From Massilia sp. ZL223 (lineage in GTDB: Bacteria; Pseudomonadota; Gammaproteobacteria; Burkholderiales; Burkholderiaceae_D), in contig NZ_JAGPWD010000007.1 of the NCBI RefSeq assembly GCF_018119395.1, positions 1 through 64,000 on the forward strand: a stretch of 64,000 bases of DNA, written 5' to 3'. The notes below the pieces were generated by a model. It searched no databases. It saw only the letters and a program-made list of their open reading frames with translations, and was not told the origin of the DNA. A program made the position numbers and the translations under genes. Within the stretch, counting starts at the first letter, position 1. The number at the start of each line of letters is the position of its first letter. Of this stretch, positions 35,310 to 44,506 are shown piece by piece.

Positions 35310-36524
35310 TTACTTCGCGGCTGCCGGGGCCGGCGCGGCGGCCGTCTGGGCCTTCGGCGTCCACGGCACGGTCTTGACCGGGGTGCCCGGCGGCAGCATC
35401 TGGAGCTTCTGGAAGCCGTCGACCATCACGCGCTCGCCTTCCTTCAGGCCTTCGGTGACGACCCAGTTCTGGCCGTTCTGCGAGGCGATCTTGACGGTGC
35501 GCGGGACCGGCTTGTTGTCGGCGCCGATCACAGTCAGGGTGTCGCCCTGAGCGCCGCCGCGGGTGACGGCCTGCTGGGGCACCAGGATGCCGTTCGGCAG
35601 TTCGGCCTGGGCCAGGCGCACGCGCACGTACTGGCCCGGCAGCAGGGCGTTGTCGGCGTTCGGCACGGTGGCGCGCAGGGTCACCTGGCCGGTGCTCGGA
35701 TCCACGGTCACGTCCGAGAACAGCAGCTTGCCGCGCACCGGCATTTCGGTGCCGTCGTCCAGCATCACGGTGACCGGCAGGCTTGATGCAAGCTTCGAGG
35801 CGCCGGCCTGCTTGCGCAGGCGCTGCAGCTCGCTGGCCGACTGGGTGATGTTCAGGTACATCGGGTTGGTCTGCTGGATCAGCGCCATTTCGGTGGCTTC
35901 GGCGGCGGACACCAGCGCGCCTTCGGTCACCAGGGCGCGGCCGATGCGGCCGGAGATCGGGGCGTAGACGTTGGAATAGCCGAGGTTGATCTGCGAGACG
36001 CGCAGCTGGGCCCGGGCGGCCGCCACTTCGGCCTCGGCCGTCTTCTGGGCGGCGACGGCGTTGGTGTATTCCTGTTCGCTGATCGCCTTGGCTTCGGCCA
36101 GCGGCGCGTAGCGCTTGGCCTGGGCGCTGGCCTGGTTCAGGGTGGCCTGGGCGCGCGCCAGCGCCGCCTGGCTGCTGTTAAGCTGGGCCTGGTAAGGCGC
36201 CGGATCGATCTGGAACAGCGACTGGCCTTGCTTGACTTCGCTTCCCTCGGTGAACAGGCGCTTCAGGACGACGCCGTTGACGCGAGCGCGCACCTGGGCG
36301 GTGCGGACCGGCTCGGCGCGCGCCGGCAATTCGGTCTGCAGGGCGACCGGTTCGAATTTGGTGGTGATGACGCCGACTTCCGGGGCCGGCATCTGGCCGC
36401 CGGGGCCCCCGGCGCCAGGGGCGGCTGCGTCTTTCTTGCCGCAGGCGGACAGCAGCACCAGGGCCGCCAGGGTAGCGGCGGCAACCCGGGTCATGGACAG
36501 GGAAGAGGAGTTGGCAGAGCGCAT
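35310..36524 (-). CDS. acrA: RND efflux periplasmic adaptor (AcrA/MexA family)
   Basis: This lipoprotein of about 404 residues links the RND permease to the outer-membrane duct. The lipobox is LSAC (Cys about 27), followed by a Gly/Pro-rich linker, the barrel-sandwich and hairpin domains (RAEPVRTAQVRARVNGVVLK, then a helical hairpin with QAQLNSSQAALARAQATL) and the membrane-proximal domain. I start at 36524, preceded by GAAGGA, instead of the longer frame to 36569. The gene is first in the operon and divergent from the TetR-type regulator, with an AcrR-like operator between them. Confidence 0.94.
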   Translation of the reverse strand: MRSANSSSLSMTRVAAATLAALVLLSACGKKDAAAPGAGGPGGQMPAPEVGVITTKFEPVALQTELPARAEPVRTAQVRARVNGVVLKRLFTEGSEVKQGQSLFQIDPAPYQAQLNSSQAALARAQATLNQASAQAKRYAPLAEAKAISEQEYTNAVAAQKTAEAEVAAARAQLRVSQINLGYSNVYAPISGRIGRALVTEGALVSAAEATEMALIQQTNPMYLNITQSASELQRLRKQAGASKLASSLPVTVMLDDGTEMPVRGKLLFSDVTVDPSTGQVTLRATVPNADNALLPGQYVRVRLAQAELPNGILVPQQAVTRGGAQGDTLTVIGADNKPVPRTVKIASQNGQNWVVTEGLKEGERVMVDGFQKLQMLPPGTPVKTVPWTPKAQTAAAPAPAAAK

Positions 36525-36623
36525 TACATGCTTCCTTCTAGTTAATGAAACAGGATGACGCACTCTCACAACAACAACTTCTCCCGTGAGAGCGATATCA
36601 TCGCTGGATTTTGCAGTCAGTTT

Positions 36624-36647
36624 TATATACTATCACGATTGTATGTA
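36624..36647. promoter_or_regulatory. AcrR-type operator between the efflux operon and its regulator
   Basis: This is a 24-bp imperfect palindrome; the minus-strand halves are TACATACAATCG and TGATAGTATATA. It matches 19 of 24 positions of the E. coli AcrR operator as I recall it. It lies 40 bp from the regulator start and 100 bp from the adaptor start, so one site could repress both promoters. Confidence 0.8.
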
Positions 36648-36687
36648 AATTGTTTTGTCATCCGATTTTTGGAATAGGCGTTCAAAG

Positions 36688-37305
36688 ATGGCCCGTCGTA
36701 CCAAGGAAGAAGCGGCCGCGACCCGCGACAGTATTCTAGACGCAGCGGAAATATTGTTCGCGAAACAAGGCGTTTCAAGGACAACGTTGCAGCATATAGC
36801 AAGCGCGGCGGGCGTGACGCGCGGTGCGATCTATTGGCATTTCCTGGACAAGGGCGCCTTGTTCAACGCGATGATGGACCGCGGCAAGTTCCCGATCGAA
36901 GAAGCGATGCAGGTGCTGGAGCAGCGCGAAGTCACCGACCCGCTGCAATGCCTGCGCGACGAGATGATGACGGTGCTGCGCATCGTGGCCGAGGACGAAA
37001 AGGCGCGCCGCGTGTTCGAGATCGCCACCCTCAAGACCGAGTTCGTGGACGAAGTCGACTCGGTACGCGCGCGCCGGCGCGAATCGATCGGCCTGTGGCA
37101 GGACAAGATGGAAGGCCATTTGAAGCAGGCGAAGGAGAAGGGCATGCTGCGGCCCGAGCTCGGCACCCGCGAGTCGGCGATGGGCTGCTGGATCATGATC
37201 GATGGCCTGATCCGCAACTGGATCTTCGAACCCACCAGCTTCGAGCTGCTTGCGGTGGGCGGGCATGTGGTCGACACCTACCTGGCGGGCCTGCGGGCTT
37301 GCTGA
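36688..37305 (+). CDS. acrR: TetR-family efflux repressor (AcrR-like)
   Basis: This 205-residue repressor has a TetR N-terminal helix-turn-helix (about 8-55; RDSILDAAEILFAKQGVSRT, then IASAAGVTRGAIYWHF) and the AcrR-type ligand-binding C-terminal domain (about 80-200). It is divergent from the acrAB-type operon, and an AcrR-like palindrome lies in between. By analogy it is released by pump substrates. I start at 36688; the extra 11 codons upstream lack a ribosome-binding site. A terminator shared with tal follows. Confidence 0.92.
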   Translation: MARRTKEEAAATRDSILDAAEILFAKQGVSRTTLQHIASAAGVTRGAIYWHFLDKGALFNAMMDRGKFPIEEAMQVLEQREVTDPLQCLRDEMMTVLRIVAEDEKARRVFEIATLKTEFVDEVDSVRARRRESIGLWQDKMEGHLKQAKEKGMLRPELGTRESAMGCWIMIDGLIRNWIFEPTSFELLAVGGHVVDTYLAGLRAC

Positions 37306-37324
37306 AGCGGGCGCACCAATGAAA

Positions 37325-37347
37325 AACGCCGCCTCGAGGGCGGCGTT
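37325..37347. terminator. Bidirectional terminator between acrR and tal
   Basis: A 9-bp stem (AACGCCGCC and GGCGGCGTT) with a 5-base loop is flanked by AAAAA on the left and TTCTTGT on the right. It can end the acrR message on the plus strand and the transaldolase message on the minus strand. Confidence 0.88.
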
Positions 37348-37370
37348 CTTGTATGCGGGTCGCCGGGGGC

Positions 37371-38300
37371 TTAGCGCATTTGGGCGATCATCTTCTTCAG
37401 CTTGATCGAGTCGGCGACGAAGGCGCGGATGCCTTCGGCCAGCTTCTCGGTGCCCATCGCGTCTTCGTTCAGCATGAAGCGGAAGGTCTTCTCGTCGATG
37501 TCGATCTTGGCGATGTCGGCGTTCGCATCCGTGGTCAGCTTGCGCTCGACCGGCGCATCGGTGTCGGCCAGCTTCTGCAGCAGGTCCGGCGAGATGGTCA
37601 GCAGGTCGCAGCCGCTAAGCTCCAGGATTTGAGAGGTGTTGCGGAAGCTCGCGCCCATGACTTCGGTCTTGTAGCCGAACTTGCGGTAGTACTGGTAAAT
37701 GCGCTTGACCGACTGCACGCCCGGATCGTCGGCGCCGGTGTATTCAATGCCGGTCGACTTCTTGTACCAGTCGTAGATGCGGCCCACGAACGGGGAGATC
37801 AGCTGGACGCCGGCTTCGGCACAGGCCACGGCCTGGCACAGCGAGAACAGCAGGGTCAGGTTGCAGTGGATGCCTTCCTTTTCCAGGATCTCGGCGGCGC
37901 GGATGCCTTCCCAGGTCGAGGCGATCTTGATCAGCACGCGCTCGCGCGACACGCCGGCCTTTTCGTACAGGGCGATCAGTTCGCGGCCTTTCGCCACGGT
38001 CGCTTCGGTGTCGAAGGACAGGGCGGCATCGATCTCGGTCGAGACGCGGCCCGGGACATACTTCAGGATCTCGACGCCGAAGCCGATCAGGAGGTTGTCG
38101 ACGATTTCATCGATTTCCGCGTGCGGCGCGTCGGCGATGGCCTTTTCCAGCAGCGGGCGGTATTCCGGCTTTTGCACGGCCTTCAGGATCAGCGACGGGT
38201 TGGTGGTCGCGTCTTGCGGGGCGTAGGCCTTGATCGACTGGAAGTCGCCGGTGTCGGCGACCACGGTGGTGTATTGCTTGAGCTGTTCGAGTTGGTTCAT
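37371..38300 (-). CDS. tal: Transaldolase
   Basis: This 309-residue TalA/TalB-type transaldolase exchanges a dihydroxyacetone unit between sedoheptulose-7-phosphate and glyceraldehyde-3-phosphate. The substrate-contact region [20 protein letters not shown] is followed by TTNPSLILK, and the Schiff-base Lys is in [20 protein letters not shown] (about 130-149). Length is that of classical enterobacterial transaldolases. It is the pentose-phosphate gene at the left edge of the sugar-phosphate region. Confidence 0.96.
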   Translation of the reverse strand: MNQLEQLKQYTTVVADTGDFQSIKAYAPQDATTNPSLILKAVQKPEYRPLLEKAIADAPHAEIDEIVDNLLIGFGVEILKYVPGRVSTEIDAALSFDTEATVAKGRELIALYEKAGVSRERVLIKIASTWEGIRAAEILEKEGIHCNLTLLFSLCQAVACAEAGVQLISPFVGRIYDWYKKSTGIEYTGADDPGVQSVKRIYQYYRKFGYKTEVMGASFRNTSQILELSGCDLLTISPDLLQKLADTDAPVERKLTTDANADIAKIDIDEKTFRFMLNEDAMGTEKLAEGIRAFVADSIKLKKMIAQMR

Positions 38301-38362
38301 GGTGTGGGTCTCGGTGTTTGGGAGTGTAACTTGTATTCTAGTGGCGGGGGCTGGGGTTTGGA

Positions 38363-38492
38363 AACTTGGATCCCGGCCTGCGCCGGGATGACGTGCTAAG
38401 TGTGCGGGTGTTCGTCACGCTAACTCGAGCCACTTACCCCGTCGTCCCGGCGAAGGCCGGGACAATGCCACTGGCATTGTCCCGCCCAAGTT
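38363..38492. repeat. Intergenic palindromic repeats, copy pair 3
   Basis: ATCCCGGCCTGCGCCGGGAT (38370) and TCCCGGCGAAGGCCGGGA (38445) lie between tal and msrC. The second continues into CAATGCCACTGGCATTG and CCGCCCAAGTTT (to 38492), the same composite as at 26357-26407. These repeats fill the 213-bp gap; no gene is seen there. Confidence 0.85.
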
Positions 38493-38513
38493 TGCTTGCA
38501 AACCAACAACGTA

Positions 38514-39011
38514 TTAGCAGTCGGTACCCTCAAGGAACGCAGCAATCATGCGCTCCAGCCCAACGCGATCTTCTTCAGAAAAGCGATCCGCCTTCGGGCT
38601 ATCGATATCGAACACGCCGATCAGCTTGTCGTCCTTGATCAGCGGAATCACGATTTCCGACGCCGAGGCCGAATCGCAGGCGATGTGGCCCGGGAAGGCA
38701 TGCACGTCCGGCACCACGATGGTCTTGCGCTCGACGGCGGTCGTGCCGCAGACGCCGCGGCCGAAAGGAATGCGGGCGCAGGCCGGCTTGCCCTGGAAGG
38801 GACCGACCAGCAGGTCCTGGCCTTCGCCTTTTTTCGAGGGAACGGTGAGGTAGAAGCCAGCCCAGTTCAGGTCGGCGATGGTGTCGTAGACGAGGGCGGA
38901 GAACTGGGAGGCGTTCGCGGTCAGGTCGCGTTCGCCTTCGAGGATGCTGGTGACCTGGCGGACCAGGAGGTCGTAGTCGGGGCGGGTGCTGCGTTCGGGG
39001 TTGATGTGCAT
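38514..39011 (-). CDS. msrC: Free methionine-(R)-sulfoxide reductase (GAF domain)
   Basis: This 165-residue single GAF-domain protein has the fRMsr signature: GPFQGKPACARIPFGRGVCG (about 70-89) and PDVHAFPGHIACDSAS (about 100-115), giving the three cysteines the enzyme uses to reduce free methionine-(R)-sulfoxide. Length and motif spacing match the family. It is transcribed alone or downstream of hexR (70-bp gap). Confidence 0.93.
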   Translation of the reverse strand: MHINPERSTRPDYDLLVRQVTSILEGERDLTANASQFSALVYDTIADLNWAGFYLTVPSKKGEGQDLLVGPFQGKPACARIPFGRGVCGTTAVERKTIVVPDVHAFPGHIACDSASASEIVIPLIKDDKLIGVFDIDSPKADRFSEEDRVGLERMIAAFLEGTDC

Positions 39012-39080
39012 GGCGGGGAGCGATGGACGGTCGAAACCCGGTATTTTACACCTGTGGGGTAATGGCTGCGGCCCGCAGTG

Positions 39081-39935
39081 TTAGCCAATAAACGAATCAA
39101 ACTGCATATCAAACTCTTGAAGCGCCTTCTGCGCATTCTGCATCTTCTTGCGGAACTCCGGCCCGCGGCGCAAGGCCAGCCCCACCGCCAGCACGTCGAT
39201 GACCACGAGGTAAGCCAGCCGCGCCGAAATCGGCGTGTACGGGTCGATCGCAAACACCAGATCAATCGGAATGAACAAGGTCGCCATCTCCGCCAGCGGC
39301 GTCCCCGACGGCGCCAGCACGATCACCTCGGCCCCGCCGGCCCTTGCCAGCTTGGCCGAGCGCGTCAGCGCCGGGTTGTTCCCGCGCTGCGAAATCGCCA
39401 CCACCGCATCCCCTTCGCGCAGCAGCGCCGCGGCGATGGAGTGAATCGCCGGATCGGTATAAGCCACCGTCGGCACGCCCGAACGGAAGAACTTGTGCTG
39501 CGCATCCGCCGCCACGAAGCCCGAGGTCCCCTGGCCATAGAACTCGATCTTGTTCGCCCGCGACAGGATATCGAGCGCCTTCTGGATCAGTTCCGGCTTG
39601 AGGTTGTTGCGCAGGTCGAGCAGGGTATTGATCGAGCGGCTGCAGATCTTGTTGATCAGGTCCGAGGCCAGGTCGTCCTGGGCCGGCTGCTCGTTGGCGC
39701 CGGGCAGGGCCAGCGCCAGGCCCTGGGCCAGCTTGAGCTTGAACTCGTGCCAGCCTTCATAGCCGAGCGTGCGGCAGAAGCGCACCACGGTCGGTTCGGA
39801 CACTTGCGCGCTCTTGGCCAGCGCCGTGATGTTCTGGCTGACCGTCGCGGACGGGGCGGCAAGCACCGCGAGCGCGACCTTGCGCTCCGACTTGGAGAGC
39901 GAATCGAGCTGGGTGCGGATCGAGTCGAGCAGCAT
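39081..39935 (-). CDS. hexR: HexR-type repressor of central carbon metabolism
   Basis: This 284-residue MurR/RpiR-family regulator has an N-terminal helix-turn-helix (about 1-75; LSKSERKVALAVLAAPSATV, VSEPTVVRFCRTLGYEGWHE) and a C-terminal sugar-isomerase (SIS) domain (about 125-260; KIEFYGQGTSGFVAADAQHK, VAISQRGNNPALTRSAKLAR) that in HexR binds 2-keto-3-deoxy-6-phosphogluconate. It lies 7 bp after zwf, and HexR-like boxes precede zwf and edd, which supports HexR over other RpiR-family members. Confidence 0.93.
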   Translation of the reverse strand: MLLDSIRTQLDSLSKSERKVALAVLAAPSATVSQNITALAKSAQVSEPTVVRFCRTLGYEGWHEFKLKLAQGLALALPGANEQPAQDDLASDLINKICSRSINTLLDLRNNLKPELIQKALDILSRANKIEFYGQGTSGFVAADAQHKFFRSGVPTVAYTDPAIHSIAAALLREGDAVVAISQRGNNPALTRSAKLARAGGAEVIVLAPSGTPLAEMATLFIPIDLVFAIDPYTPISARLAYLVVIDVLAVGLALRRGPEFRKKMQNAQKALQEFDMQFDSFIG

Positions 39936-39942
39936 GGCGGCC

Positions 39943-41412
39943 TCAGTCTTCCGGCAGGACTTCTTCGCGCCACTGCAGGCCGTCGCGGCCGATCAGCGCG
40001 CTCGATGCGGCAGGGCCCCAGGTGCCGGAGGTGTAGGGCGCCGGTGCGCTGTCGTCTTCTTCCCAGTGGTCCAGGATCGGCTCGACCCATTCCCAGGCCG
40101 CCTCCAGTTCGTCGCCACGCATGAACAGGGTCAGCTGGCCGCGCAGCACGTCGAGCAGCAAGCGCTCGTAGGCTTCCATGCGCGGGCTGGTGAACTGCTC
40201 GCGGAAGTCCAGTTCGAGTTCGGCCTGCTTGAGGCGCATCGAGTCGCCCGGGGTCTTGGCCATCAGGTTCATCGACAGGCCTTCGTCCGGCTGCAGGCGG
40301 ATCACCAGGCTGTTCGGCTGGAAGCTGGAGGTCGGCTGGTTGAAGATCGAATGCGGGATCTGCTTGAAGCGCACCACGATCTCGGCCAGGCGGTCGGCCA
40401 TGCGCTTGCCGGTGCGCAGGTAGAAGGGCACGCCGGCCCAGCGCCAGGTGTCGATCTCGGCCTTCATCGCCACGAAGGTCTCGGTGCGCGACTGCTTGGG
40501 CGCTTCCGGCTCGTCGCGGTAGCCCGGCACGGCCTTGCCGTCGATGTGGCCGGCGCGGTACTGGCCGCGCACGATGTTCTGGGCCAGGGTGGTCGGGGTG
40601 AAGCGCTTCAGCGAGCGCAGCACCTGCAGCTTGGCGTCGCGCACGGCGTCCGGCGCGATCGAGGCCGGCGGTTCCATGGCGACGATGCACAGCAGTTGCA
40701 GCAGGTGGTTCTGCAGCATGTCGCGCAGCGCGCCCGAGGTGTCGTAGTAGCCCAGGCGGTTGCCCACGCCGATCTTCTCGGCGATGGTGATCTGCACGTC
40801 CGAGATCCATTCGCGGCGCCACAGCGGCTCGAACAGGATGTTACCGAAGCGCAGGGCCAGCAGGTTCTGCACGGTTTCCTTGCCCAGGTAGTGGTCGATC
40901 CGGTAGATCTGCGATTCGGCGAACACCTTGCCCACGTCCGCGTTGATCTGCTTGGCCGAAGCCAGGTCGCGGCCGAGCGGCTTTTCCAGCACCACGCGCG
41001 AGTTCGGCGTGGCCAGGCCGGTCTCGGCCAGGTTGTCGCAGATGGTCGCGAACAGGTGGGGCGGGGTGGCCAGGTAGTAGACGCGGGTGAGGGACTCGTC
41101 CTTGCGCAGGGCCTCGACCAGCGGGTCGTAGGTGCCGACGTCGGTGGCGTTCAGGGCCACGTAGGTGATGCGCTTGAGGAAGCGGACCCAGTGTTCGTCG
41201 ACCGGGGTTTCCTTGATGTGCGGTTTCGAGTTGCTTTCGACGAATTGCAGGAAGGCTTCCTGGGTCATGTCGTCGCGGCCGACGCAGATGATGCGGGCGC
41301 TGGCGGGGAGGTCATTGCAGACGTCGCGCGCGTACATCGCGGGGAGCAGCTTGCGCATCGCAAGGTCGCCGCTGCCGCCAAAGAAAACGAGATCGAAATC
41401 GGAAAGGGCCAT
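39943..41412 (-). CDS. zwf: Glucose-6-phosphate 1-dehydrogenase
   Basis: This 489-residue enzyme oxidises glucose-6-phosphate to 6-phosphogluconolactone with NAD(P)+. The dinucleotide fold opens with FFGGSGDLAMRKLLPAMYAR (about 9-28), EKPLGRDLASA follows, and the active site is YRIDHYLGKETVQNLLALRF (about 176-195). I start at 41412 because the family begins MALSDFDLVFFGGSGD; the upstream frame lies in the promoter region. The upstream gap carries a HexR box overlapping a good -10, so repression by the adjacent hexR product is expected. Confidence 0.97.
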   Translation of the reverse strand: MALSDFDLVFFGGSGDLAMRKLLPAMYARDVCNDLPASARIICVGRDDMTQEAFLQFVESNSKPHIKETPVDEHWVRFLKRITYVALNATDVGTYDPLVEALRKDESLTRVYYLATPPHLFATICDNLAETGLATPNSRVVLEKPLGRDLASAKQINADVGKVFAESQIYRIDHYLGKETVQNLLALRFGNILFEPLWRREWISDVQITIAEKIGVGNRLGYYDTSGALRDMLQNHLLQLLCIVAMEPPASIAPDAVRDAKLQVLRSLKRFTPTTLAQNIVRGQYRAGHIDGKAVPGYRDEPEAPKQSRTETFVAMKAEIDTWRWAGVPFYLRTGKRMADRLAEIVVRFKQIPHSIFNQPTSSFQPNSLVIRLQPDEGLSMNLMAKTPGDSMRLKQAELELDFREQFTSPRMEAYERLLLDVLRGQLTLFMRGDELEAAWEWVEPILDHWEEDDSAPAPYTSGTWGPAASSALIGRDGLQWREEVLPED

Positions 41413-41451
41413 GGTCGTCGGAATCAGTGCAAGGGATGAGGGAGAGCTTAA

Positions 41452-41466
41452 TGTAAATTTACTACA
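41452..41466. promoter_or_regulatory. HexR operator at the zwf promoter
   Basis: TGTAAATTTACTACA matches 14 of 15 positions of the recalled HexR consensus TGTARTWWWAYTACA. It covers the candidate -10 of zwf. A weaker half-conserved copy (AATTTACTACG) lies 32 bp upstream at 41488-41498. Confidence 0.85.
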
Positions 41467-41484
41467 CAAATATTCGATTTGCAA
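41456..41484 (-). promoter_or_regulatory. Candidate zwf promoter
   Basis: On the minus strand TTGCAA and TAAATT are separated by 17 bp. Initiation near 41449 would give a leader of about 37 nt before the zwf ATG. The -10 is inside the HexR box. Confidence 0.6.
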
Positions 41485-41615
41485 GAAAATTTACTACGAA
41501 AGCGATCTGGAGGGGATGGCGTTTGATGGTGCCATAAGCGGAGGGGGAGAGGCGCGTCGGAAAGCGCGCAGTAGTCCGCGTGTTGTTAGCGGCAACGGTG
41601 TCGTTAGCTCTTAAG

Positions 41616-41720
41616 CGTCGTCCCCGCGAAGGCGGGGATCCAAGTTTTCGTGCGTCGCCACTTACTGCAACCGAAGTGGCCCTCGAACAAACTTGGGCCC
41701 CGCCTTCGCGGGGGTGACGG
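41616..41720. repeat. Intergenic palindromic repeats, copy pair 4
   Basis: Two inverted copies, CCCCGCGAAGGCGGGG (41622) followed by ATCCAAGTTT and, in the opposite orientation, ACTTGGGCCCCGCCTTCGCG (41691), lie in the 347-bp gap between the zwf promoter and the lactonase gene. The remaining part of the gap (41500-41615) shows no gene or clear signal. Confidence 0.85.
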
Positions 41721-41759
41721 TGTTGAGGGTGGTAGTGCAAGGAGGGGCGTGCGGACTGC

Positions 41760-42656
41760 TCAGCCGCGATACTCCGGCTCCTCCCGCCCCGCCACATCCA
41801 CCCGCGTGCACAGCACCTTCCCGCTCAGCGGATACTCCGCCAGCTCCGCCGCCGAGCGCCCATGGCTCGCCGTGGTGATATACAAGGTCCGCAGATCCGT
41901 CCCGCCAAACGCCAGCGAAGTCGGGCAGCGCGCCGGCACCAGGATCTCGCGCAGGATCTCGCCCTGCGGCGAAATGCGCAGCACGCGCCCACCCTCGAAC
42001 ATCGCCACCCAGTAGGCGCCTTCGCTGTCGATGGTCGCCCCGTCCGGACGCCCGCCATATCCCGGCGCCGACTTGTCGGTCGGGAAGCTCAGGAGAGTGC
42101 GCTGGTTACTATGCGCCCCGGTCGCCGGATCGTAGTCATAGCAATCGATCCTGTGCGTCGTCGTGTCCGCATGGAACATCGTGCGCCCGTCCAGGCTCCA
42201 TGCCAGTCCATTCGAATTGGTCATCCCACCCGCCCACGCACGGCGCAACTGGCCCTGGTCGAGCACGTACATCTCTGCCGCCGGCTGGTCGCGCGGCTCG
42301 TACATCGTGCCGATCCAGAAGCGGCCCGCCGGGTCCACGCGGCCGTCGTTGAAGCGCACCTTGGTGATGTCGTAGGGCGCGTCCGCGATCGGCGTCTCTT
42401 CACCGGTGGTGGTGTTCAGGTGCAGCAGGCCGCGGCGCGTGGCCACGACCAGGTTGTTGTCGCCATCCACTGCCAGCGCCGACGGCTCCGAGGCCATCTT
42501 CCACGACGAATACTTGCCGCTCGCCGGATGCACGCGGTTGACCGTCAGGCCGTTGATGTCGACCCAGTACAAGGCCGACTCGACCTCGTGCCAGATCGCC
42601 GACTCACCCACGAGCATGGGCGCGTCGTGAACCACTTCGAATTTTTCGGTTGCCAT
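41760..42656 (-). CDS. SMP-30/gluconolactonase family sugar lactonase
   Basis: This 298-residue six-bladed beta-propeller has the SMP-30 metal and active-site residues in their usual contexts: Glu in LVGESAIWHE (about 18), FNDGRVDPAGRFWIGTM (about 101-117), NSNGLAWSLDG (about 147) and RPDGATIDSEGAYWVA (about 199-214). Such enzymes hydrolyse sugar lactones. It lies 23 bp downstream of pgi and beside zwf, and no classical 6-phosphogluconolactonase (pgl/devB) is in the cluster, so it may supply the lactonase step, or act on free gluconolactone. This functional link is inference. Confidence 0.88.
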   Translation of the reverse strand: MATEKFEVVHDAPMLVGESAIWHEVESALYWVDINGLTVNRVHPASGKYSSWKMASEPSALAVDGDNNLVVATRRGLLHLNTTTGEETPIADAPYDITKVRFNDGRVDPAGRFWIGTMYEPRDQPAAEMYVLDQGQLRRAWAGGMTNSNGLAWSLDGRTMFHADTTTHRIDCYDYDPATGAHSNQRTLLSFPTDKSAPGYGGRPDGATIDSEGAYWVAMFEGGRVLRISPQGEILREILVPARCPTSLAFGGTDLRTLYITTASHGRSAAELAEYPLSGKVLCTRVDVAGREEPEYRG

Positions 42657-42679
42657 GTTCTCTGCTTGTCCTGGATTGC

Positions 42680-44323
42680 TCAGATCGCGGCCTTGGCGCG
42701 TGCGATCAGTCCGTTGGTCGAGCTGTCGTGTTTGTCCGGCTGCGGTTCGCCCGCCAGTTCGGCTTCGATTTTCTTGGCGAGCACCTTACCCAGTTCAACG
42801 CCCCACTGGTCGAAACTGTTGACATCCCAGATCACACCCTGCACGAAAGTCTTGTGCTCGTAGAGCGCGATCAGCGCGCCCAGGGTCGACGGAGTCAGGC
42901 GTTCCATCAGGATGGTATTGCTCGGGCGGTTGCCCGGGAAGGTCTTGTGCGGCACCAGGCGCTCGACTTCCTCGGCAGGCAGGCCCTGCTGCTGCAGGTC
43001 GGCGCGCACCTCGTCCGCGGTCTTGCCCTTCATGAAGGCTTCCGACTGGGCGAAGCAGTTCGCCAGCAGGGCGGTGTGGTGGTGCTCCATCTCGTGCGCC
43101 GGGCGCAGGGCGGCGATGAAGTCGATCGGGGTCAGGTCGGTGCCCTGGTGCAGCAGCTGGAAGTAGGCGTGCTGGCCGTTGGTGCCGCATTCGCCCCAGA
43201 TCGCCGGGCAGGTCGCGGTGTCGACCGGCTCGCCGTCGCGGGTGACGCGCTTGCCGTTGCTTTCCATGTCGAGCTGCTGCAGGTAGGCCGGGAAGCGGTT
43301 CAGGTCCTGGTGGTAGGGCGCGATGGTGACCGACGGGCAGCCCAGGAACTGGCGGTTCCAGAAGCCCACCAGGGCCAGGATCGCCGGCATGTTCTGCTCC
43401 AGCGGCGCGGTGCGGAAGTGCTGGTCCATGGCGTGGGCGCCGGCCAGGAAGTCGCTGAAGTAGCCGAAGCCGACCGCCAGCGCCACCGACAGGCCGATCG
43501 CCGACCAGACCGAATAACGGCCGCCCACCCAGTCCCAGAACGGGAACATGTTGGCCGGATCGATGCCGAAGGCCTTGATCGCCTCGGTATTGGTCGACAC
43601 CGCCACGAAGTGCCTGGCCAGCGCCTCTTCCTTGGCATGCGTGAGGAACCAGCTGCGCGCGGTCTGCGCGTTCATCATGGTTTCGGCGGTAGTAAAGGTC
43701 TTCGAGGCAACAATGAAGAGGGTGGTTTCCGGATCGACCTGGCCGAGCGCCGCGTCCATGTCGTGGCCGTCGACGTTCGACACGAAGTGCATGCGCAGGC
43801 GCGGATGGGCGTAGTGGCGCAGGGCCAGCACGACCATCTTGGGGCCCAGGTCCGAGCCGCCGATGCCGATGTTGACGATGTCGGTGATGGGCTTGCCGGT
43901 GTGGCCTTTCCATTCGCCGCTGCGCACGGCATCGGTAAAGGTCTTGATGCGGTCGAGCACGGCGTGCACGTCGGCCGGGATATCCTGGCCGTCGACCGTC
44001 AGCCTGGCGTCGCGCGGGGCGCGCAGGGCGGTATGCAGGACGGCGCGGTTCTCGGTGTTGTTGATGCGTTCGCCCGCGAACATGGCGTCGCGGCGCTGCT
44101 CGACGCCGCGCTCTTTTGCCAGCTGGACCAGCAGTTCAAGCGTGCGCCCGTCGAGGCGATTTTTTGAATAGTCTAGGAACAGGTCCGCGGCCTCGACCGA
44201 CAGGCGCTCGAAGCGCTGCGGGTCGGCGGCGAACAGCTCGCGCATCTGCCACAGTTCGGCGTCTTCTGCATGTTGGTCGAGGGCTTGGAAGCTGGCGGTG
44301 CTGGTCAGGGAAGGCAGGCGCAT
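42680..44323 (-). CDS. pgi: Glucose-6-phosphate isomerase
   Basis: This 547-residue enzyme interconverts glucose-6-phosphate and fructose-6-phosphate. Signature segments are present: [15 protein letters not shown] (about 151-165), [20 protein letters not shown] (about 205-224) and the C-terminal [17 protein letters not shown]. Length is standard for the classical family. It is divergent from edd, with HexR-like boxes between, and is followed closely by the SMP-30 lactonase gene. Pgi allows fructose-derived carbon to enter the zwf/edd route. Confidence 0.97.
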   Translation of the reverse strand: MRLPSLTSTASFQALDQHAEDAELWQMRELFAADPQRFERLSVEAADLFLDYSKNRLDGRTLELLVQLAKERGVEQRRDAMFAGERINNTENRAVLHTALRAPRDARLTVDGQDIPADVHAVLDRIKTFTDAVRSGEWKGHTGKPITDIVNIGIGGSDLGPKMVVLALRHYAHPRLRMHFVSNVDGHDMDAALGQVDPETTLFIVASKTFTTAETMMNAQTARSWFLTHAKEEALARHFVAVSTNTEAIKAFGIDPANMFPFWDWVGGRYSVWSAIGLSVALAVGFGYFSDFLAGAHAMDQHFRTAPLEQNMPAILALVGFWNRQFLGCPSVTIAPYHQDLNRFPAYLQQLDMESNGKRVTRDGEPVDTATCPAIWGECGTNGQHAYFQLLHQGTDLTPIDFIAALRPAHEMEHHHTALLANCFAQSEAFMKGKTADEVRADLQQQGLPAEEVERLVPHKTFPGNRPSNTILMERLTPSTLGALIALYEHKTFVQGVIWDVNSFDQWGVELGKVLAKKIEAELAGEPQPDKHDSSTNGLIARAKAAI

Positions 44324-44383
44324 GGGATGAAGGTGCGTGGCACAATTAACATGATAGATAGGCGAATAATACAGGGAAGCGCT

Positions 44384-44398
44384 CGTAAATTCACTACA
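44384..44398. promoter_or_regulatory. HexR-like box on the pgi side of the pgi-edd gap
   Basis: CGTAAATTCACTACA matches 12 of 15 positions of the HexR consensus and is oriented as at zwf. It lies 61 bp upstream of the pgi ATG, a suitable place for pgi repression. Confidence 0.6.
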
Positions 44399-44506
44399 TA
44401 AAAGTTTGTGCGCGCTTTCTCATCCATTTCCCAGTCCGCCGGCTGGGCTGATCACTCCTCCCTGCCAAAAGAAGGAAAGGCGGGCGACAAGCGCATTGAG
44501 CGATTC

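Noticed and set aside
32172..35786. 1204-codon plus-strand open frame over acrB
   Set aside because: It is antisense to a full-length, well-conserved RND permease. The His/Arg/Gln-rich composition is typical of a shadow frame.
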